Positions 24,933 through 34,137 of a stretch of 64,000 nt of DNA are shown here, piece by piece; the stretch's first letter is position 1, and the number at the start of each line of letters is the position of its first letter. The notes beneath the pieces are model-generated. The model did no database searches and had not been told where the DNA came from. It was given only the letters and a program-made list of their open reading frames with translations. A program made the position numbers and the translations under genes. The DNA comes from Bacteroidaceae bacterium. Lineage in GTDB: Bacteria; Bacteroidota; Bacteroidia; Bacteroidales; Bacteroidaceae. Where the stretch lies: assembly GCA_017428785.1 (NCBI GenBank), contig JAFRQD010000063.1, forward strand, positions 1 through 64,000, written 5' to 3'.

Positions 24933-25939
24933 TGTTCTTTCTGGAAATTATAAGCTAACGTAAAGGCGAGGGTCGGAGCGCTGACATGATACTTGGCGTA
25001 TGCAAGGCCGAACTTCAGCCGCTTCAGGTTGACGCCACCGCCGAAGGAAAGACCTGCGGCATGCGAAGAGCCTGCGGCAGTCATCTCGTAACCGCGACGG
25101 AAGTTGTAACCCATGCCAACATAGAACTTAGTATTGATGAGCCACTCTGCACCAAGCACGAAATGGTTGATGATTATGCTGCCTGTCTTGAGTTTGCTGC
25201 CGGTAGTGAAGTAGTCGTCCCTTGTCCATCGCGTCATATCAACCATCGTGACAGAGATGCGGATAGGAGCATGGCCGAGCGACTTTGTAAAGCCCATCTC
25301 GAGGTCGGCTGGCAAATGGTCATGTTGGTTGCCAAAGCTCTTGACCTGTCCACCGAGGTTACGGGCTGCAAGCGAGAACGAGAAGTCGGTCTCCTCGTTG
25401 TAGTAGTTCAGTCCGAGGTCGGCAGCCAAGGCGCAAGAAGTGAACGCGCCATAATGCGAATAGATGAACTTGGCCGTAACACCGCCCGCCCAGCGTTCGC
25501 TGAGAAGGTGGCTGTACTGACCGCCGATGCAAAGGTCAAGAGGCTTAAACGAACCGACCTCCTCGCCCGAAAGCAGTGTCTCTTTCGTGGAACCGTATCC
25601 CACGAACTGCGCATTCACGCCCCAGTTCCCTCGCGCTCCAACTTGTTGAGAATAAGCGGCGGCACCAGTATTACAACCTTGCATATAAGTCATAAACGAG
25701 AAACCAACCGTCTTGTCACTGACGCCTGTAAGCAAGGCCGGATTCTGTATGGCAAGAGATATGTCGTCCTCAATGAGGGAGATATTCTTTCCGCCAAGCG
25801 CCGTAGAATGCGACGAGACAGGTAAGTTCAGGAAATTGAATACGCTACCGCTCTCCTGTGCCGCCGTACGAAGCAAGAAGCAAGGGGCAAGGAGCATGAG
25901 CAGGAGAAAGATATACTGTATCTTAGTCATTTTATTCAT
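24929..25939 (-). CDS. porQ: Type IX secretion system protein PorQ
   Basis: A 336-residue protein with a signal peptide ending near RTAAQ, followed by a 14-strand-type outer-membrane barrel of the PorV/PorQ (FadL-like) family; [18 protein letters not shown] and AIQNPALL near the N-terminus are typical. PorQ is part of the attachment complex that docks type IX cargo on the surface. The position directly before cmk is as in P. gingivalis. The first ATG (25939) is very close to the expected transcription start from the box at 25950; the in-frame ATG at 25930 (MTKIQYIF) is the alternative. Confidence 0.85.
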   Translation of the reverse strand: MNKMTKIQYIFLLLMLLAPCFLLRTAAQESGSVFNFLNLPVSSHSTALGGKNISLIEDDISLAIQNPALLTGVSDKTVGFSFMTYMQGCNTGAAAYSQQVGARGNWGVNAQFVGYGSTKETLLSGEEVGSFKPLDLCIGGQYSHLLSERWAGGVTAKFIYSHYGAFTSCALAADLGLNYYNEETDFSFSLAARNLGGQVKSFGNQHDHLPADLEMGFTKSLGHAPIRISVTMVDMTRWTRDDYFTTGSKLKTGSIIINHFVLGAEWLINTKFYVGMGYNFRRGYEMTAAGSSHAAGLSFGGGVNLKRLKFGLAYAKYHVSAPTLAFTLAYNFQKEQ

Positions 25940-25949
25940 AAATCGACTC

Positions 25950-25957
25950 CAAAGGTA
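25950..25957 (-). promoter_or_regulatory. -7 box for porQ-cmk
   Basis: CAAAGGTA on the plus strand reads TACCTTTG on the minus strand, just upstream of the porQ start. Confidence 0.65.
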
Positions 25958-26052
25958 AGGCTTTTTATATCAATAACGGACATCATAGGCACAAAATTAC
26001 ATTCAAACGCAAAAAAAAGACTCTTTTTGCACGCAGATTAAAAAAAATGGTG

Positions 26053-26060
26053 TAAATTTG
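26053..26060 (+). promoter_or_regulatory. -7 box for tonB
   Basis: TAAATTTG at 26053-26060, 45 bp before the ATG at 26106. It is divergent from the porQ promoter. Confidence 0.6.
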
Positions 26061-26105
26061 TGGCATGAATAATGTTTTTTGACAACAATAACAACGAAAT
26101 ACAAA

Positions 26106-26822
26106 ATGGAAGCTAACAAAACAGTAAACGAAGAGCTGAGAAATCAGAAGTCGACCAACATGCTGATTGGTTACATTCTGGCACTCGCTGCTATGTTCGT
26201 TGCCTTCGAGTACACTCAGCGTGAAGTGAAGGTTGTAGAAGAGGACAAGATTTATGATTTCAGAATGGAAGAGGACATGATTCCCATCACCCAGCAGCAG
26301 GAAGTGATGGCTCCTCCTCCAGCAGCTGCCCCCACTGTAATGGAGTTCATCAACGAGGTTGAGGACGACACCGAACTTCCCGAGGAAGAAGTGGAGACCA
26401 CCGAGGAAATGAACCAGGCTATCACAGCCGTTGTGGGCACAGGTGCTCCAAGTGCAGCCGTCGTGACAGGTCCCGTTGGTCCTGTTGTCGAAGCCGACGA
26501 CGATGACCGTATCTACGAAATGGTAGAGGAGAACGCACAGTTCCCCGGCGGTGACGCAGAGTGCTTCAAGTGGCTGAGCGAACACATCAAGTATCCAAGC
26601 ATCTGCCAGGAGCAAGGGGTTCAGGGCCGAGTCATCGTGAACTTCGTGGTCAACAAGGACGGTTCAATCGTCGATGTGAAGACCGTTCGTTCTCCAGACC
26701 CCAACCTTACCAAGGAGGCAGAGCGCGTCGTGAAGATGATGCCGAAGTGGAAGCCTGCCCGTCAGGGTAACAAGCCCGTGCGCTCACGCTTCACACTGCC
26801 CGTCATGTTCAAGCTGAACTAA
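26106..26822 (+). CDS. Energy transducer TonB
   Basis: A 238-residue inner-membrane protein: one N-terminal helix (NMLIGYILALAAMFVAFEY, about 20-38), an acidic and Ala/Pro-containing periplasmic spacer (about 40-145) and a C-terminal TonB domain (FPGGDAECFKWLSEHIKYP, then GRVIVNFVVNKDGSI). It links the proton motive force, through ExbB/ExbD, to outer-membrane receptors. The spacer carries Glu/Asp instead of the Pro-Lys/Pro-Glu runs of enterobacterial TonB. The ATG at 26106 is the first in frame after a TAAATTTG box. exbB and exbD follow about 2 kb downstream. Confidence 0.9.
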   Translation: MEANKTVNEELRNQKSTNMLIGYILALAAMFVAFEYTQREVKVVEEDKIYDFRMEEDMIPITQQQEVMAPPPAAAPTVMEFINEVEDDTELPEEEVETTEEMNQAITAVVGTGAPSAAVVTGPVGPVVEADDDDRIYEMVEENAQFPGGDAECFKWLSEHIKYPSICQEQGVQGRVIVNFVVNKDGSIVDVKTVRSPDPNLTKEAERVVKMMPKWKPARQGNKPVRSRFTLPVMFKLN

Positions 26823-26847
26823 TTTTACTTTAACACTAAAGACAACA

Positions 26848-26879
26848 ACCCCTCCTCCCCCTTAAGGGGGTCGAGGGGT
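26848..26879 (+). terminator. GC palindrome acting as a likely tonB terminator
   Basis: Outer arms ACCCCTC/GAGGGGT flank a CCCCCTTAAGGGGG core. It belongs to the interspersed palindrome family and sits 26 bp after the tonB stop; the following sequence is T-rich but not a clean T run. Confidence 0.5.
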
Positions 26880-26901
26880 CTCTTATATTATATATATAAT
26901 A

Positions 26902-27876
26902 ATGTATAGTAGCAAACAACTGCTGCAGATGGTGGAAGAAGCCATCACTGCCCTACCCCTTGAGCGCGAACCGCAAGGGCTCTACGCCCCCATTCGCTAT
27001 GTCCTTTCACTTGGCGGCAAACGCATCCGTCCCGTACTCATGCTCATGGCATACAACCTATACCATGATGATGTGAAGGCTTGCCTCATGCCGGCAATAG
27101 GACTTGAAGTCTTTCATAACTTCACGCTCCTTCACGACGACCTCATGGACAAGGCAGAAGTGCGCAGAGGCAAAACCTGTGTGCACCTGAAGTGGGACGA
27201 CAACACCGCCATCCTCAGCGGCGACAACATGCTCGTGCTCTCCTTCCATTATATGATGCAATGCGAGGAGGCAAAGATGCCTGCCGTGATGCGTCTCTTT
27301 ACCAAGACCGCCACAGAGATTGACGAAGGGCAGCAGTACGACATCAACTTCGAGACAAGAAATGATGTCACGGAGGCTGAATACATCGAGATGATTCGTC
27401 TCAAGACTTCCGTCCTGCTGGCTTGTGCCCTGCAGATTGGAGCCACTCTGGCCGGAGCTCCTGAAGAGGATGCTCAGGCTCTTTATCGTTATGGAGAATG
27501 CCTCGGCCTTGCCTTCCAGCTCCAGGACGACTACCTCGATGTCTATGGCGACCCTGCTGTCTTCGGCAAGAAGATAGGCGGCGATATTCTTTGCGACAAG
27601 AAGACCTTCATGCTCATCAATGCCTTCCTTCATGCCTCTGACGAAGACAGAGCAGTACTGCAGGAATGGATAGGGAACAAGGACTGCAACCCCGACGAGA
27701 AGATAAAAGCCGTCACGGCTCTCTACACGAAGATCGGAGTTGACCGCATGGCTAAGGAACGCATGAACGCTTATTATACAGAAGCTAAAGCGTGCCTGGA
27801 CAAAGTCAGCTTGCCGGAGGAGCGCAAGCAAGTGCTTCGTGAGATTGCCCTTGAACTCATGGGTCGCCAGAAATGA
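26902..27876 (+). CDS. Trans-polyprenyl diphosphate synthase
   Basis: A 324-residue synthase with both Asp-rich motifs: LHDDLMDKAEVRRG (first, about 77-90) and QDDYLDVYGD (second, about 211-220). GGKRIRP and the FQLQDDY region are typical. Product chain length is not predictable by eye; in Bacteroidales it is commonly farnesyl/geranylgeranyl or a longer chain for menaquinone. It overlaps tatD by 4 bp (ATGA). Confidence 0.88.
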   Translation: MYSSKQLLQMVEEAITALPLEREPQGLYAPIRYVLSLGGKRIRPVLMLMAYNLYHDDVKACLMPAIGLEVFHNFTLLHDDLMDKAEVRRGKTCVHLKWDDNTAILSGDNMLVLSFHYMMQCEEAKMPAVMRLFTKTATEIDEGQQYDINFETRNDVTEAEYIEMIRLKTSVLLACALQIGATLAGAPEEDAQALYRYGECLGLAFQLQDDYLDVYGDPAVFGKKIGGDILCDKKTFMLINAFLHASDEDRAVLQEWIGNKDCNPDEKIKAVTALYTKIGVDRMAKERMNAYYTEAKACLDKVSLPEERKQVLREIALELMGRQK

Positions 27877-28655
27877 TAGATACGCACAGCCACATCTACG
27901 AGCCCGTTTTTAGCGCCGACCGCGAAGAGGTCATCATGAGGGCAAAGCAGGCAGGCGTAGAGTACATCCTTCTGCCCAACATCAATGTTGAAAGCATCGG
28001 GCAGATGCTCGACCTCTGCCGTCGCTATCCAGGATATTGTTTCCCCATGCTCGGCTTGCACCCTGAAGACATCGAGGAGAACTACAGGCAAGTATTGGCC
28101 GAAATGAAGGCTATGTTGGATGAACCCGACCATCCTTACATCGCAATCGGCGAGGTAGGCCTTGACTACTATTGGGACAAGACCAAAGTAAAGGAACAGG
28201 ACGAGACATTCCGCACACAGATTGAATGGGCCATCGAATATCATTTGCCCCTTATGATTCACTCCCGCTCTGCTCATCGTCAGCTCGTTGCAGCCATAAG
28301 CGAATACAAAGGCGAGGCCCTTTCCGGCGTCTTTCATTGCTTCGGAGGCTCCGCAGAAGAAGCACATGAGTTGCTCCAGTTCCCAGACTTCATGCTTGGC
28401 ATCGGAGGCGTCGTGACCTACAAGAACAGTCATCTGGCCAAGACGTTAACCTCAGTACCTTTGGAGCGTATCGTGCTCGAGACCGACTCTCCCTACCTCA
28501 CCCCTGTCCCTTATCGTGGGAAGCGAAATGAGAGTGCCTATGTGGTAGAAGTCTTGCGGAAAGTGGCACAAATATATAATGTAAGCGAGAAAGAGGCAGA
28601 AAGCATTACAAACAACAATGCAAAGCACATATTTCCATGCTTGAACTCTCTATAA
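27873..28655 (+). CDS. TatD-family metal-dependent hydrolase
   Basis: A 260-residue TIM-barrel protein with the metal-binding DTHSHIYE at the start, GEVGLDYYWD (about 90-99), HSRSAH (about 131-136), FHCFGG and ETDSPYLTP near the C-terminus. TatD proteins are DNases or exonucleases with roles in repair or DNA turnover. Length is normal. It is translationally coupled to the polyprenyl synthase. tRNA-Ser follows 135 bp downstream. Confidence 0.9.
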   Translation: MIDTHSHIYEPVFSADREEVIMRAKQAGVEYILLPNINVESIGQMLDLCRRYPGYCFPMLGLHPEDIEENYRQVLAEMKAMLDEPDHPYIAIGEVGLDYYWDKTKVKEQDETFRTQIEWAIEYHLPLMIHSRSAHRQLVAAISEYKGEALSGVFHCFGGSAEEAHELLQFPDFMLGIGGVVTYKNSHLAKTLTSVPLERIVLETDSPYLTPVPYRGKRNESAYVVEVLRKVAQIYNVSEKEAESITNNNAKHIFPCLNSL

Positions 28656-28732
28656 GGCCTTCAAAACAACAAAAAACACACTTAAAATGAAACTTTTTAG
28701 CCAAAAGCTATGGTAATATAAGAAAAAATAGA

Positions 28733-28740
28733 TATTTTTG
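28733..28740 (+). promoter_or_regulatory. -7 box for tRNA-Ser
   Basis: TATTTTTG, 50 bp upstream of the tRNA 5' end. The -33 element is not clear. Confidence 0.45.
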
Positions 28741-28790
28741 TAACCGAAAAGCGCGAAGTAAGACACAGTTCTCACTGGCGCGCCGTAAAG

Positions 28791-28878
28791 GGAGAGATGC
28801 TCGAGTGGCTGAAGAGGCACGCCTGGAAAGCGTGTGACCGGCAAAACTGGTTCGCGAGTTCGAATCTCGCTCTCTCCG
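28791..28878 (+). tRNA. tRNA-Ser (GGA)
   Basis: The acceptor stem GGAGAGA/TCTCTCC, a long variable arm, TTCGAATC in the T loop and anticodon GGA at 28825-28827 identify a class-II serine tRNA. CCA is not encoded. It lies between tatD and exbB. Confidence 0.95.
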
Positions 28879-28929
28879 CAAACAGAAAAGAAACATAACA
28901 AAATCATAAACATTTAAACAAACAACACA

Positions 28930-29766
28930 ATGAAAAAGTTATTTGCAATTATTGCAATGGTTGCTGCTTGCTCATTTGCCGCAACATCATCTGTAATGGC
29001 TCAGGAAGACGAAGCTACTGCCGAAGTGGTAGAAGCCGTTGATTCTGTTGCTGAGGACACCACTGCAGTGGAGGCTGAGACTGTTGAAGCCGCTCCCATC
29101 GTAGAGGAAGAGAACGAAGGTGTATTCAAGAACCTCAAGACAAAGTTTATCGAAGGTGGCGCAGGCTTCATGTCACTCGTTGCCATCGCCCTCGTACTGG
29201 GTCTCGCATTCTGCATCGAGCGCATTGTTTACCTGACTCTCGCTCAGATCAACACCCGCAAGTTCTGTAAGGAGCTCGCTGACCTCGTTGCCAAGGGCAA
29301 GATTGCTGATGCCATTGAGAAGTGCAAAGCCACTCGTGGTCCAGTAGCGCAGGTAAGCCGCAAGGCAATGGAGTGCCTTGACAGCAATGACCGCAACGAC
29401 ATCGGTACCATCGAGCGCACCATCAACATGGAGGCAGAGGTTCAGGGCACATACCTCGAGGAGAACTGCTCTTGGATCACACTGTTCATCGCAATGGCTC
29501 CGTCACTCGGCTTCTTGGGAACTGTGATTGGTATGGTGATGGCCTTCGACGACATCCAGCGCGCTGGTGATATCAGCCCGACAGTCGTTGCAGGCGGTAT
29601 GAAGGTCGCCCTTATCACAACCATCTTCGGTATCATCGTTGCCCTGGTTCTTCAGGTATTCTACAACTACATCCTTTCCAAGATTGAGTCACTGACCAGT
29701 AACATGGAAGAGGCCGCTCAGGAACTGCTCGTAATGTGCGTTAAGAGCGAGAAGTGCAAGAAATAA
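28930..29766 (+). CDS. MotA/TolQ/ExbB proton channel protein
   Basis: The 278-residue protein has an N-terminal hydrophobic segment resembling a signal peptide, an acidic linker rich in Glu/Ala (about 25-65), then three membrane helices (about 78-98, 185-210, 225-250) with the ExbB/TolQ signature around GFLGTVIGMVMAFD. With two ExbD proteins it forms the proton-driven motor that powers TonB. The long acidic periplasmic linker is a Bacteroidetes feature. It starts an operon of four genes ending at 31483. Confidence 0.9.
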   Translation: MKKLFAIIAMVAACSFAATSSVMAQEDEATAEVVEAVDSVAEDTTAVEAETVEAAPIVEEENEGVFKNLKTKFIEGGAGFMSLVAIALVLGLAFCIERIVYLTLAQINTRKFCKELADLVAKGKIADAIEKCKATRGPVAQVSRKAMECLDSNDRNDIGTIERTINMEAEVQGTYLEENCSWITLFIAMAPSLGFLGTVIGMVMAFDDIQRAGDISPTVVAGGMKVALITTIFGIIVALVLQVFYNYILSKIESLTSNMEEAAQELLVMCVKSEKCKK

Positions 29767-29854
29767 TTTGTAGGATTAGAAATTAAGGAATAGAGATAGG
29801 GATTAGTCATGAAACAGAACTAACAAAGTTCTGCACGACATAAGTCAACTAAGA

Positions 29855-29895
29855 ACTCCTGATTCTTAACTCTTAACTCTTAATTCTTAATTAAT
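29855..29895. repeat. Heptanucleotide array after exbB
   Basis: CTTAACT/CTTAATT units with period 7 end 11 bp before the next start codon. Confidence 0.7.
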
Positions 29896-29906
29896 AGAGT
29901 AGTACT

Positions 29907-30392
29907 ATGAAGATTGAGAAAATATCAAGTCGTGTGCTCCTGGCTTGCGTCGCCTTGATTGTAGTATGCTTTGCAGCGTTCCTGCTCATTGGCTACGACA
30001 ATCCTGTTGGCGACAACAACGAGCCAAAGCTCACCAACATCATCATGTGGCTCATGTACGGCCTCATCTTGGTAACGGCAGGTCTCACCGTTTGGTCAGC
30101 AATTCGCGGCATGCAGAACAGCAAGGGCACCGACCCTGCTGCCATTACTGGTGTCCCTGGTGGCAAGATTACTCTGTTCACCACAGGTCTGACCATCGCA
30201 TCTCTCATCCTTGGATGGGTTGTAGGACTTGGCGAGAAGGAATTCACTGCCCAGGACGGCACTGTGACAAGCGCAGGTTGGGTAACCGTAGTCGATGTGT
30301 TCATGGTCAGCATGGGCATACTGCTTCTGGCCGCAGCCATCGCAGTAGCTGTCAGCATGACCGGCATTTTGACAAAGAGTGCAAGTAAGTAA
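29907..30392 (+). CDS. Membrane protein of the ExbB/ExbD locus
   Basis: A 161-residue protein with four predicted membrane helices (about 9-28, 45-65, 88-108, 126-150). No known motif is seen. A small membrane protein is often found between exbB and exbD in Bacteroidales, so it may be an accessory part of the proton motor; this is inferred from position only. It follows exbB by 140 bp and precedes exbD by 30 bp. Confidence 0.75.
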   Translation: MKIEKISSRVLLACVALIVVCFAAFLLIGYDNPVGDNNEPKLTNIIMWLMYGLILVTAGLTVWSAIRGMQNSKGTDPAAITGVPGGKITLFTTGLTIASLILGWVVGLGEKEFTAQDGTVTSAGWVTVVDVFMVSMGILLLAAAIAVAVSMTGILTKSASK

Positions 30393-30422
30393 TAAGTAAA
30401 CGACCTTAAAACAAGAAAGAAT

Positions 30423-31025
30423 ATGGCAAAGACAAAAAAGAAGATGCCGGGGTTGAACACCACTTCTACCGCCGATATCTCTTTCATGTTGCTCATCTTC
30501 TTCCTGGTCACCACATCAATGGATACCGACATGGGTCTGGCACGCCGCCTGCCCAAGCCGCCAGATCCAGATCAGGAAGATGCCACCATGGACATCAAGA
30601 AGCGTAACATCCTATATGTCCGCCTCAATTTCAACGGACAACTGTGGCTTGAGGACGAGACAACCAGAGGCTACGCTGAAATGAGTGAGCTTCGTCCGCG
30701 CGTCAAAGAGTTCGTAAAGAACGAGCAGAACCTGAGCGTATTGCCAGAAAAGCACGTCAAGAACATCGACCTGCTGGGTCAGTGTTTCGTGACAGACAAG
30801 CATGTCATCAGTGTTCAGACAGACCGCGCCACACCCTACGATGCCTATTTCCAGGTGCAGAACGAACTTGTGGCAGCCTACAACGAACTTAGAAACGAAC
30901 TGTCAAAGCAAAAGTTCGGTCGTGAGTTCCAGTACCTCAAGGACGAAGAGAAAATGGCGATAAAGCAATACTATCCCCAGAATATTTCTGAGGCTGAACC
31001 TAAAAAGTATGGAGGAGACCAATAA
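30423..31025 (+). CDS. ExbD/TolR-family biopolymer transport protein 1
   Basis: A 200-residue protein with the ExbD N-terminal signature LNTTSTADISFMLLIFFLV (about 10-28; the Asp is the proton-carrying residue) and a single membrane helix. The C-terminal periplasmic domain is longer than in classical ExbD, with extra helical sequence in the last 60 residues. It is coupled to the next gene by TAATG at 31023-31027. It acts with ExbB and TonB. Confidence 0.9.
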   Translation: MAKTKKKMPGLNTTSTADISFMLLIFFLVTTSMDTDMGLARRLPKPPDPDQEDATMDIKKRNILYVRLNFNGQLWLEDETTRGYAEMSELRPRVKEFVKNEQNLSVLPEKHVKNIDLLGQCFVTDKHVISVQTDRATPYDAYFQVQNELVAAYNELRNELSKQKFGREFQYLKDEEKMAIKQYYPQNISEAEPKKYGGDQ

Positions 31026-31483
31026 TGGCAGGATTCAAAAGAAAAGAGCGTCGTGGAATGCCTGAGATGAACACCTCATCTCTGCCCGACTTGATTTTTA
31101 CCATCCTTTTCTTCTTCATGATGGTTACCACGATGCGTGAAGTGACCCTCAAGGTCAAGTTCACCATCCCCGCAGGTACAGAACTCGAGAAACTGGAGAA
31201 GAAGTCGGTAGTATCATTCATCTACGTAGGTCCCCCTACTGATCAGCTGCGCGCCCAGATGGGTAGCGGTACGCGCATTCAGCTCAACGACCGCTATGCA
31301 GAGGCTCGTGAAGTCATGGACTTCATCGCTGCAGAGCGTCAGGGCATGACCAATCAGGCAGAGCAGATTATCAGCATCAAGGCCGACCAGCGCACGCAGA
31401 TGGGTTACATCATCGACATCAAGGAAGTATTACGTAAATCCTGGGCACTGCGTATCAACTACTCAGCGTCCCGCAGGAACTAA
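31025..31483 (+). CDS. ExbD/TolR-family biopolymer transport protein 2
   Basis: The second ExbD (152 residues) carries MNTSSLPDLIFTILFFFMMV (about 16-35) with the conserved Asp in its only membrane helix. Two different ExbD proteins per motor are normal in Bacteroidetes and may give a heteromeric periplasmic dimer. It overlaps the first exbD by one base and is followed by a good terminator. Confidence 0.9.
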   Translation: MAGFKRKERRGMPEMNTSSLPDLIFTILFFFMMVTTMREVTLKVKFTIPAGTELEKLEKKSVVSFIYVGPPTDQLRAQMGSGTRIQLNDRYAEAREVMDFIAAERQGMTNQAEQIISIKADQRTQMGYIIDIKEVLRKSWALRINYSASRRN

Positions 31484-31513
31484 TATCGGCTCGCCCGATC
31501 CAACGCTAAGAAG

Positions 31514-31545
31514 CGGCTCCCTCACACCAGAGGAAGCCGTTTTTT
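31514..31545 (+). terminator. Terminator of the exb operon
   Basis: CGGCTCCCTC pairs with GAGGAAGCCG (one mismatch) and is followed by six T. The remaining gap to 31749 holds a TCTGTCTGTAGTCTGTC heptamer remnant near 31567-31586 and nothing else recognised. Confidence 0.8.
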
Positions 31546-31749
31546 AATATTAACAGGGGTTTGCCCTCTGTCTGTAGTCTGTCATCACATAGAAACTTTG
31601 ACAAACCGCATGTGCTTCCACATCAGAAACTCCAACGAATAAGGACGTGGGAGGCATTAGGAGTAACTTGCTACTGAACAAAAATAGTTGATTATCTGTT
31701 TCCTTTAGCCCTATTGTGTGTCTTGCAGAGCATCTGGCAATTCTCGATA

Positions 31750-34005
31750 TTATATAATATTCCCAAACAGATCTAATTGAATATCTTTGCTCTTCAACGT
31801 CCAGTAGTTGTCGCCCGACTGTTGTCCGATGTCTTCCAATACGCTTAATATCGTTTGGTTCTCTGGTGTGGTTCCATTCTTCAGAAGCGGCATTATTTCC
31901 AGCACAATTTCGTCAAATGTAACGGATCTGTTTTCACGCTCCATGCGACGCAAGAAGCTTGTCAAATAATACTTGATACGAAGCCTCACGTCTATATGTG
32001 TTGTGAATTTTGTGTTTTCGCGAATACAGAAAGTCTCCGTCTTTTCATCATAATCAAAATTGTTCATCAGGATAGGAGTCAGGTCTGTGTATTCCCTTTT
32101 GAGCAAGTCTAAGAATCCCAGCTCAAGTCCTTTTACAATCAGCTCATCATTGATTTGTTCGAGTGTTGCTCCGTTATTCTTTGCAATGACACCTTCGATG
32201 GTCTGCATCACCACATCTGCCATTTCCATGCCAAGGTGTGCCTTCATTATTGTTTTGGGATTACGAACCTTTCTGAAGTTGATAATCAGTTGTCCGCTTA
32301 GTACGGTGAATGGATTCTGTCTTTTCTTGAAACTCGACTGTCCGTTCTTTTGCGGTACTGCTCCTACATATTCAAACCCACATCTTTCTGCCGTATCAAT
32401 TATAAGATGCCAGAACTCCGGGTCTTTATGCGCAAAGACAAACGACATCCAACGGTCAAACTTCAAGACGCGATACATCTCCTGAATGCTTTCTGCAATG
32501 AGGGTGTTGTATTCCTTCTTGGATTTAGAATGACCTCCACCTTCTATCGCCTCATTCCTGTAGTCTTCCTCAGTTACTTCTAAATCCAACCAGGCATTCC
32601 ACATAGCAGAGAGGTCGAGATATGGAATCTTTGCACCGTATGGTGGGTCGGTATAGATATAGTCTATGCTTTCTGAAGGAATAAAGTGAAGGTCGGTTGC
32701 TGAGCCTTTAATTATCTGAAGACGGCCTTTTGTCTGATCATTAATAAAAGGACTAAGTTCCTTCTTTGCATCTATGATTTTCCTCAGGCGTATTTCATAG
32801 TACTTCATCACGTCCAACTCTACAGGGTGTGGTGCAATGCGGTATCTGTAATATGCAAATGCGCTTGCATTACCTCTACCTTCAGATCTATTAGATGATT
32901 GGTGATAAGTCAGGTTGATTTTAGTGAGCAGCCCCGAAAACATTAGCATAAGCGTTTTCTTGATGTTTTCGTCTTTTTGCTTCTGAATGAGGTGTTTTAA
33001 CAATCCTAACTGAGCCTTTTGTTTGTCACTAAATAGTAAATCTGCTGTTGGAACGTCAGAACCTCTTGCAAGCATGATTGGTTTTGGCTGAGGATATTTC
33101 ATTATGGCCTCCATAATCTCCTCATTCGTTTGAGGTTCTTTCTTTAGATAGCTCGTTTTGATGTCATTGAAGGCTTTTATCAACTCGTACTGGTTTATTT
33201 TTACTGTTAACGCGTCGACCATAAAAATAGCCATTGGATTTATGTCCACATTGATGGCACGTCGATTTGTCATCATTGCTTCAATTGCGGTAACACCACT
33301 CCCTCCGAATGGGTCAAGAACCACATCGCCTGGAAGTGTGAAGTTCTTGATGTAAGTTTGTACGATATCCCATGCCTGTTTCGTAAAATACCCATGAACT
33401 CCAAAATGTCGTTTTGCTGTTTGTTTGTGCGCACGCACCTCTTCTGGCAGCTTTTGGTTTAGGTAATTAAATCCCGACTGCTTTGGCGATTCATATATAA
33501 CCAGTTTCCCCGTTTGGAAGCTATTAGCCGAAAGCAGGTTCTTAAGCTTATCGAAATAGAAATCTATCTCGTCAAGCTGAAAGTGCAGGATTGGTTCATT
33601 ATTGCCATCCGTCCGATACAAGGCAAAGTCAATTCCATTGCACAATGCAAAGAAGTTGCTCCTTATTTCCGGATGTGCAGCATAGCTATATGCTTGCGCT
33701 ATATAATTATCGTCCAAGAGATTTTCACGGGGTCCTTTAGCGTCAAGAACCCATGCATACCGATTCTCAATCTTTAGAACATAGTCGGGGACAAGATGAA
33801 TAGGAGTTTTCCTGTTTGAGCCAGTCTTCAAGAAAGGATGTTGCAGAGTAAGACTGCGTACAATGTTCTCCCGCTTATATCCAAGATGCCTAAGCAGCGG
33901 CAGGATAATTTCTTCCCGGACACTATCTTCCTTAAATTCGTAGTTATCCCTAAGGCCTTGAATGTCAATCTTCCCCCAGAGAATCTCTTTTATTGAATCT
34001 GCCAT
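31750..34005 (-). CDS. DNA methyltransferase with fused PD-(D/E)XK-like domain
   Basis: The 751-residue protein has an N-terminal region resembling the HsdR nuclease domain (PDYVLKIE at 73-80, then VLDAKGP at 86-92, a PD...DxK pattern), followed by an amino-methyltransferase: SAM motif DPFGGSG at 231-237 and catalytic DPPYG at 453-457 (N6-adenine or N4-cytosine). The last 170 residues are helical and could read the target. No separate restriction or specificity gene is beside it, so it may be a one-polypeptide restriction-modification enzyme or an orphan methylase. It is AT-richer by eye than its neighbours and probably acquired. The ATG at 34005 is preceded by an inverted repeat; the upstream TTG at 34041 is a less likely start. 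Confidence 0.8.
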   Translation of the reverse strand: MADSIKEILWGKIDIQGLRDNYEFKEDSVREEIILPLLRHLGYKRENIVRSLTLQHPFLKTGSNRKTPIHLVPDYVLKIENRYAWVLDAKGPRENLLDDNYIAQAYSYAAHPEIRSNFFALCNGIDFALYRTDGNNEPILHFQLDEIDFYFDKLKNLLSANSFQTGKLVIYESPKQSGFNYLNQKLPEEVRAHKQTAKRHFGVHGYFTKQAWDIVQTYIKNFTLPGDVVLDPFGGSGVTAIEAMMTNRRAINVDINPMAIFMVDALTVKINQYELIKAFNDIKTSYLKKEPQTNEEIMEAIMKYPQPKPIMLARGSDVPTADLLFSDKQKAQLGLLKHLIQKQKDENIKKTLMLMFSGLLTKINLTYHQSSNRSEGRGNASAFAYYRYRIAPHPVELDVMKYYEIRLRKIIDAKKELSPFINDQTKGRLQIIKGSATDLHFIPSESIDYIYTDPPYGAKIPYLDLSAMWNAWLDLEVTEEDYRNEAIEGGGHSKSKKEYNTLIAESIQEMYRVLKFDRWMSFVFAHKDPEFWHLIIDTAERCGFEYVGAVPQKNGQSSFKKRQNPFTVLSGQLIINFRKVRNPKTIMKAHLGMEMADVVMQTIEGVIAKNNGATLEQINDELIVKGLELGFLDLLKREYTDLTPILMNNFDYDEKTETFCIRENTKFTTHIDVRLRIKYYLTSFLRRMERENRSVTFDEIVLEIMPLLKNGTTPENQTILSVLEDIGQQSGDNYWTLKSKDIQLDLFGNII

Positions 34006-34008
34006 AAC

Positions 34009-34043
34009 GATTGATAGTTTAGTTCGTGCATTAACTATCAATC
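34009..34043 (-). promoter_or_regulatory. 11-bp inverted repeat abutting the methyltransferase start
   Basis: GATTGATAGTT at 34009-34019 and AACTATCAATC at 34033-34043 are perfect inverted copies around a 13-nt loop, ending 3 nt before the ATG (34005-34003). It could be an operator or an RNA hairpin over the ribosome binding site. Confidence 0.7.
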
Positions 34044-34062
34044 ACGCCAAGGCACAAAAGAA

Positions 34063-34137
34063 GCGTGATGCTCCATTGCGCATAGCAAGAGGCGGCGTCG
34101 GATGGAGCCTCTGTCTCGTTTGCAGGATGCATCACGC
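34063..34137 (-). promoter_or_regulatory. Nested inverted repeats in the methyltransferase leader
   Basis: Outer arms GCGTGATGC (34063-34071) and GCATCACGC (34129-34137) enclose AGAGGC/GCCTCT (34088-34093, 34107-34112). The leader from the box at 34307 would be about 290 nt and could fold. Confidence 0.4.

Noticed and set aside
28650-28913. Minus-strand frames over tRNA-Ser
   Set aside because: They read through the tRNA complement and have no protein features.
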